This document shows, piece by piece, positions 59,101-64,000 of a DNA stretch of 64,000 nucleotides (positions are counted from its first letter, which is position 1; every line of letters begins with the position of its first letter). Both the position numbers and the translations under genes were made by a program. The notes under the pieces were generated by a model, which searched no databases, was not told the DNA's origin, and saw only the letters and a program-made list of their open reading frames with translations. Origin of the DNA: Chaetorhynchus papuensis (taxonomy: Eukaryota > Chordata > Aves > Passeriformes > Rhipiduridae). The stretch is taken from the NCBI GenBank assembly GCA_013396525.1, contig VWYX01000777.1:186001-250000 (forward strand), read 5' to 3'.

Positions 59101-62100
59101 TGGTATGCAGCTTGACACAATCATCATTTTGTATTCAGAGTACAATCAGCAAATAGACTCAGTGTGGAGTAAGGCACGCAAGCCATTATCTAGTCTGTAG
59201 GTAATTTATATACCCATAAGGATATAATTGAGGTATTGTGGGTGTGGGAATCGCAAAACTGTAAGGAAAACATATTTTATGTGCTAATCCAGTAAGGAGT
59301 TGTCAGTTTTCAAAAGGTCGTCATTCTGCAAGACTGTAAATGTGATCCCCCTTCATAGTACTGCTGTAAAACACAAATGAGAGATTGTGATAAAAAGACC
59401 TTCACCCTGTCATTTATTTTTGCAAGCAATAATTTTGTAAATTATATACAAAACATGATATAATTATAACATATTATATATGTTGGTCTTATTCAAAACC
59501 AAATTGTATCTACCAAAACAGTAGGATGTAAGATATGTTTAAAATTAGGATTTTAATATTCACATAGTGACCATATTGGTAGACTTTGACATAAATANNN
59601 NNNNNNNNNNNNNNNNNNNNNNNNNNNNNNNNNNNNNNNNNNNNNNNNNNNNNNNNNNNNNNNNATCTTATCATATGTAACTTAGACTCCTTTATCATTT
59701 ATCTCCATCATCTTGTGTTTATTTTTTTGAGAAGAGTCACTCTAAATGTTTTCTCCTTAGCCTAACAATCAGAAACTACTACACATTACATCTTAGAATC
59801 CTTTCAAAAAATATTGGAACCACCCAATGGAAATTATATGGTTTTCATTTGAAAGATCTGAAGTAAGGAATAGTCATTGGCAGTTCAAAATTGACTATAT
59901 GATAGAAGCTTAAAGTTTACATCTCTTACTAACTTTATCTACAAATCAGGACTGAATTACTTTCCCCGGTTAACATGCTGGCAAATTATTTTTATGACTC
60001 AAAGATCGTTGCACTTATGAAAAAAGATTATGCTTTATATATCCTCCCTGTATTTATATAACTTTCTCTATATGTAATATATAACTAATAAAATATTGGC
60101 ATTTTGAAGGAATATGTCAAAAATTTGTAACCTTTAAAATTGTTGCTATGCAATCAGGAGAAGAAAAAAAATGAAAGGGATTTTAAAAAGTCTAGGAAAA
60201 ATGTTTTATGGGTGAGTGTTTTGAAAATAAGTATTTCCATTTCAAGTATTTTCTAGAGGTACATTTGATTTTAAATAGTTCCAACTTCAAATTTCCTGAA
60301 AGAACATGAAGCTTGAGGTGCATGTCTTTGTGACAGGTTATGGTCCATTTATCAATTAGGCAAAATAAATATGTCTCTGATGAATGCAAAACCAAACATC
60401 ATTAGAAAGAGTTCTCCTAATGTAAATATCATAAGAAGATTCTAAATTGCAGAAATTGACCTGAAATAAAACATATTTTTAAAGAATGAAATCTTTTACC
60501 TCTGAGAAAGCAACTAAGCAACTCTGTACAAACCATTTTTCTTAGTATTATTTCTCTCTCTTTTGGGACACATCTATTAAAGTATTATTAGTTTTGGCAT
60601 TTTCCAACCTCCTAGTGGTTGGTTTTGTCATCTTAATTCTGTTGCTAGAGAATGTGTGTGAAATGTTAACTACTTTCAGCACATACACTTTCATTTATCC
60701 CTTTTTTGAGGTAAACAAATCAAATAGTTTCAGTCTCTCTTCACGGGAAATTGCTCTGTGCCCTTGTTTTTTCTCACTAGCCCTCTCTGAATCACTAATC
60801 CAAAGTCAAGTTCTCCTTTGAGGGAGAGAGAGCAGACCTGCATCGTCTCCAGTATTCTAAAGGCATAATAATGTTCTACATCCTGCATTCATGTAACCTG
60901 ATTATTCGTTTGACTGAAACTTCTCACTGAGCTGTAGTTTCCACTGAGCTGCCTGCAATGATACCCAGGCCCTTTACTGAATTAATATCAAAAGATTATA
61001 ACCTTATAAAGTGAAAGAATGAATCCAGGTACTCACTCTTCAGTATGTGTTTATCAACATATTCCATCTTCATCTCTATTCACCTTCTTCAAGTGGTTGC
61101 TTCAATGCTTTTCAGAAGCTTTTCTGCACTTGGCTCATCAAAATGGCTCAAACATTCTACTGAGCTGTTTTCATCTCTGAACACCATAAAGATTTTATAA
61201 CTTGGATCACTTAAAGCATTTTAGGATTCTCATTAAGAATGTAAGCACCAGCACAATGATATTATTACTTTCCTATTAAATTTTGACTGGCTTCCATAAA
61301 AAATGGCATAACCTCTTTCTCTGCAACTTTTTGGCAATAGCGATGATGTAATTCTTTATTTGATAATGGTGGAATGAGTCTCAATGAGTCTAATTCAGTG
61401 ATGACCAATTTCAGTTGGCTACTACTACTGTTGAAGGACTTATCTACAAAATCTGTCAACCTCACTACTCTTTTTCATATTTGAACAGCACTCAAACAAC
61501 TTTTCACCATGGGAAAACTATTAAAATTTAGAAGAATATTATTCTCAATTGGGATGAAAAGTCAAAGTTTCAAAATTTGCAAAGGCTAATCTTCCTTTTA
61601 TCCAGTCAAAAGTATATTTTGACATTAAAAAATATGCTTCAACAACCTCAAAACAATTTTTACAATTTGAGCGTTTCCATTTGTATAGGAGTTAGTCCAG
61701 TTAAAATTTTGAAAAGTCAGAATAGATATTCAGTATCAGTATTCAACCAGATCTTCCACTTTTTTTTTCTCTGGTGGGAAATTTTCCAAAACAAGGCTTT
61801 GCCTATGAGAATAGTGCTTTTTAAAAAAATTTTGTCATCTGTTTGCTGTAGCTGTATCCATTGTCTGATAGTGGAATGTGTTCTAGAGTTGTAACCCTGG
61901 ATATATCAGTGTCAGAGCAGATGCAGTCTGGAAACACCAGTGCTAATTCTGTCTTATAAAGAATGAGTTGAAGTTCAGTGACCGTCTCATTCAGCTTTGG
62001 AGCCTGGAAAGCTATGACAAACTCTCTTTGACAAGGCATTAATTCCTGTTGCTGTTAGGACATGGCATCATATTCCCTAGCAAAGCAGGAAAGTCACATG

Positions 62101-62611
62101 GTTTCAGACTCTATTCTCTATAGTATTCAAATTAAATGTGTATTAATTTCCACATGTGTCCTGATCAGGGTGTTCAAATTTCATTTCCACCATAAGGTCT
62201 TCTCTTAGTTATAATGTGACTAATAAATTTCCCTCCCCTCCTCTCTTTTGGCAGCACAATTCCTTTTGTCCAATTCTCCTGACACTGTTAGCCCCTTCTC
62301 GTGTAGACAGTGCATCTACTGGCGATGGCTTCAATAGCAGAGAGACTTGGTTGACTTAAACCTTTGTGATGGCTATCAACCCTAGTCTCCAGCTACACCT
62401 CCTAAAAGATTGGACACTTTTAATTTGGGTGTAACAGTTCAAAGTTTGTAAATTAATCTCAATCCTATCGTATATGAAATTTAACCCTTAGGAATAAAGA
62501 ACAGTTTCTTTGAGGAAGTTGTGAATAAGCTTGCATTTGCCTACTTCTCATACATCTTTTATGCAACAAGTTGTCAAAGAAAAAGATACTTTAAAAATAC
62601 TTTAAATATCA
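56139..62611. other. Non-coding AT-rich stretch with one gap
   Basis: No gene, RNA or interspersed repeat recognised apart from the N run at 59598-59664. Two minus-strand frames (61265-61465 and 61821-62039, about 66 and 72 codons) have fairly protein-like composition but no family match and are separated by stop-rich sequence. Confidence 0.55.
59598..59664. other. Assembly gap (67 N)
   Basis: A run of 67 undetermined bases in AT-rich DNA. Any open frame spanning it is meaningless. Confidence 0.99.
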
Positions 62612-63050
62612 GACATTCTTCAGAGGGTCCAAAGGAGAACTAGAAAGATGATCAAAGGACTGGAGCATTTGTGCTGTGAGGAAAGACTGAAGAAATTAGG
62701 TCTTTTCACCCTGGAAAAGAGAATGCTCTTGGGGAGGGGCCTCATCTAGATTTTCAGTACTTAAAAGGGTGACTGAAAAGGAAAGAAAGGCCCTCTCTTC
62801 ACAAGGAACCACAGGGAGAGAACAAGGGACGTCAGATGCAACTTGAATTGTGCTATATAAAAATAAAGTTTTCACAGTAAGAAGAATTGACCACCAGAAA
62901 AACCTGCCCATGGACATGGTGGAATCCTCATCACTGAAGGGTTCCAAGACATGACTGGACAGAATGCTAAAGAAATTCATCTAGGCTCCCTTCTCCATTA
63001 AGATTTCACCAGATGATCTTTTGAGGTCCCTTAGAGCCTGGGCTGTTCTC
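62612..63050 (+). mobile_element. CR1 3'-end fragment including ORF2 C-terminus, plus strand
   Basis: Begins with the ORF2 C-terminal segment, readable as QRVQRRTRKMIKGLEHL, ERLKKLGLFTLEKR and YLKG with interruptions. It passes through the ACAGGGAGAGAACAAGGGA and CTGCCCATGGACATGGTGGA blocks and ends in the degraded CR1 terminus (AGATGATCTTTTGAGGTCCC). It is longer than the other tail fragments but still 5'-truncated. A 94-codon frame on the opposite strand is a by-product. Confidence 0.93.
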
Positions 63051-64000
63051 TGGTATCAAAGGTAACTGAGTGCCTCTCTTCTTTTTTTGGTCTTTTGTTT
63101 CCTTATAATACTGATTAATACTCAATTCAGATAAGGAAGAGGATGTAGGTTTTTACTGAGCTAGAGACTCCATGAGTGGCTTCTTAGTGTGCATTTCTGA
63201 AGGACATGGTATGCAAGCAGAAATCCAAATTACCATCATTATTTCTGAGCATATTATTTCAGTGATTAACAGGAGTTCTGTAATCTTCTGATCTTTGATC
63301 TCAGTTAGCTGGACTGCACACAAAGCTTAATTTTTCACAAAGGTTTTGAAATTGTATCCTCTTTGAGTGAGATTATATTCTACAAAGGATGCTTTGTTTT
63401 ATAGAATATATGTAACTTTCTAAAGCCTGTTTTTCATAAAACTAGAGAATATATAAACCCATCTGTTTTCCTATTTCTGCTTCTAGGAGAGATAACTTGA
63501 ACTGCAACTTTATGGAAATCTCTAAGGGGATTTTAACTTTTCTTGCCTTTCCCTTTTCCCATTATTAATCCTCTTTCTGGCATACCCACCACCAGTGAAA
63601 ATCAGATGATCTCAGTGTTTGCATAGCACTATGGCGTTTGACTTCTTCAAAGCTATGTTGTAATGTCTGAAAATGTGTCCATGTCCTTATGTGTGCTGTA
63701 TCCTATTCTATACTCTGTTCCTATATTTTGTGGTCTTGAAACCATCCCAAAAATATGATTCCACTTAGGAAATAAAATCCTCTTATATGATGGGAAGTGA
63801 GTGTGGCACCTAACTCATGAAAGCTACTGCTTCCTGCGCTCCTGGGGAAAACCCATTCCTATTCCTAAAGAAGCTCTGTGGATGTAAGATTGTTGAGTAT
63901 TAGAATAGTTGCAGAAAAATTTTGAAAGATTCAAGGTTCCAAACACTGAAATTTTTACAGCAACCAACTCTTTAAATAAGTATTTTGTAGTTTCTTTTGG
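63051..64000. other. Non-coding stretch, nothing recognised
   Basis: AT-rich sequence after the last CR1 fragment. No gene or repeat recognised up to the window edge. Confidence 0.55.

Noticed and set aside
61265..62039. Two protein-like minus-strand frames as a possible retrocopy
   Set aside because: The intervening 350 bases are stop-rich in all minus frames, no parent gene is recognised, and no poly(A) or duplication is seen.

Overview
The window is vertebrate nuclear DNA, most likely from a bird. It is AT-rich, has no dense coding, contains assembly N runs, and its recognisable interspersed repeats are nearly all CR1 LINEs, the dominant avian retrotransposon. CR1 also occurs in crocodilians and turtles, so 'bird' is an inference from the low repeat density and the CR1 type. 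No complete protein-coding gene, rRNA, tRNA, CRISPR array or operon is visible. The window is best read as intergenic or deep intronic sequence.

Layout. 1-12.1 kb is unremarkable single-copy sequence. 12.1-13.1 kb is a patch richer in GC and CpG, with an RE1/NRSF-like motif and CRE half-sites. About 15.3 kb holds a motif that fully matches the RFX X-box consensus. 16.53-16.62 kb has a 13-bp perfect hairpin next to a CT repeat. 17.5-18.9 kb has three short Ser-rich open frames that could be exons but match no protein I recognise. About 21.3-24.17 kb is the main element, a CR1 with its 5' UTR, an ORF1 remnant with a GDSL/SGNH esterase segment and the endonuclease half of ORF2. It stops before the reverse transcriptase, which is the reverse of the usual 5' truncation. 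Two further CR1 3'-end fragments lie at 25.3 kb (minus) and 25.9-26.3 kb (plus). At 26.83-26.91 kb a short poly(A)-tailed segment has an apparent 8-bp target duplication.

From 27 to 44.9 kb the sequence is mostly featureless. Exceptions are a possible 170-bp exon at 28.65 kb, a fold-back tetranucleotide repeat at 34.4 kb, a diverged direct-repeat pair at 33.4/34.3 kb and a MIR-like remnant at 37.76 kb. At 44.95-45.24 kb a plus-strand CR1 3' end abuts a minus-strand CR1 reverse-transcriptase fragment. An unclassified repeat occurs in inverted orientation at 49.95 and 54.0 kb. CR1 3' fragments lie at 55.87-56.14 and 62.61-63.05 kb. A 67-base gap sits at 59.6 kb.

Nothing here works together as a pathway, and I found no convincing undescribed biological system. 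The most useful leads are the 3'-truncated CR1, the poly(A) insertion, the inverted unclassified repeat, the RFX and RE1 motifs, and the candidate exons.
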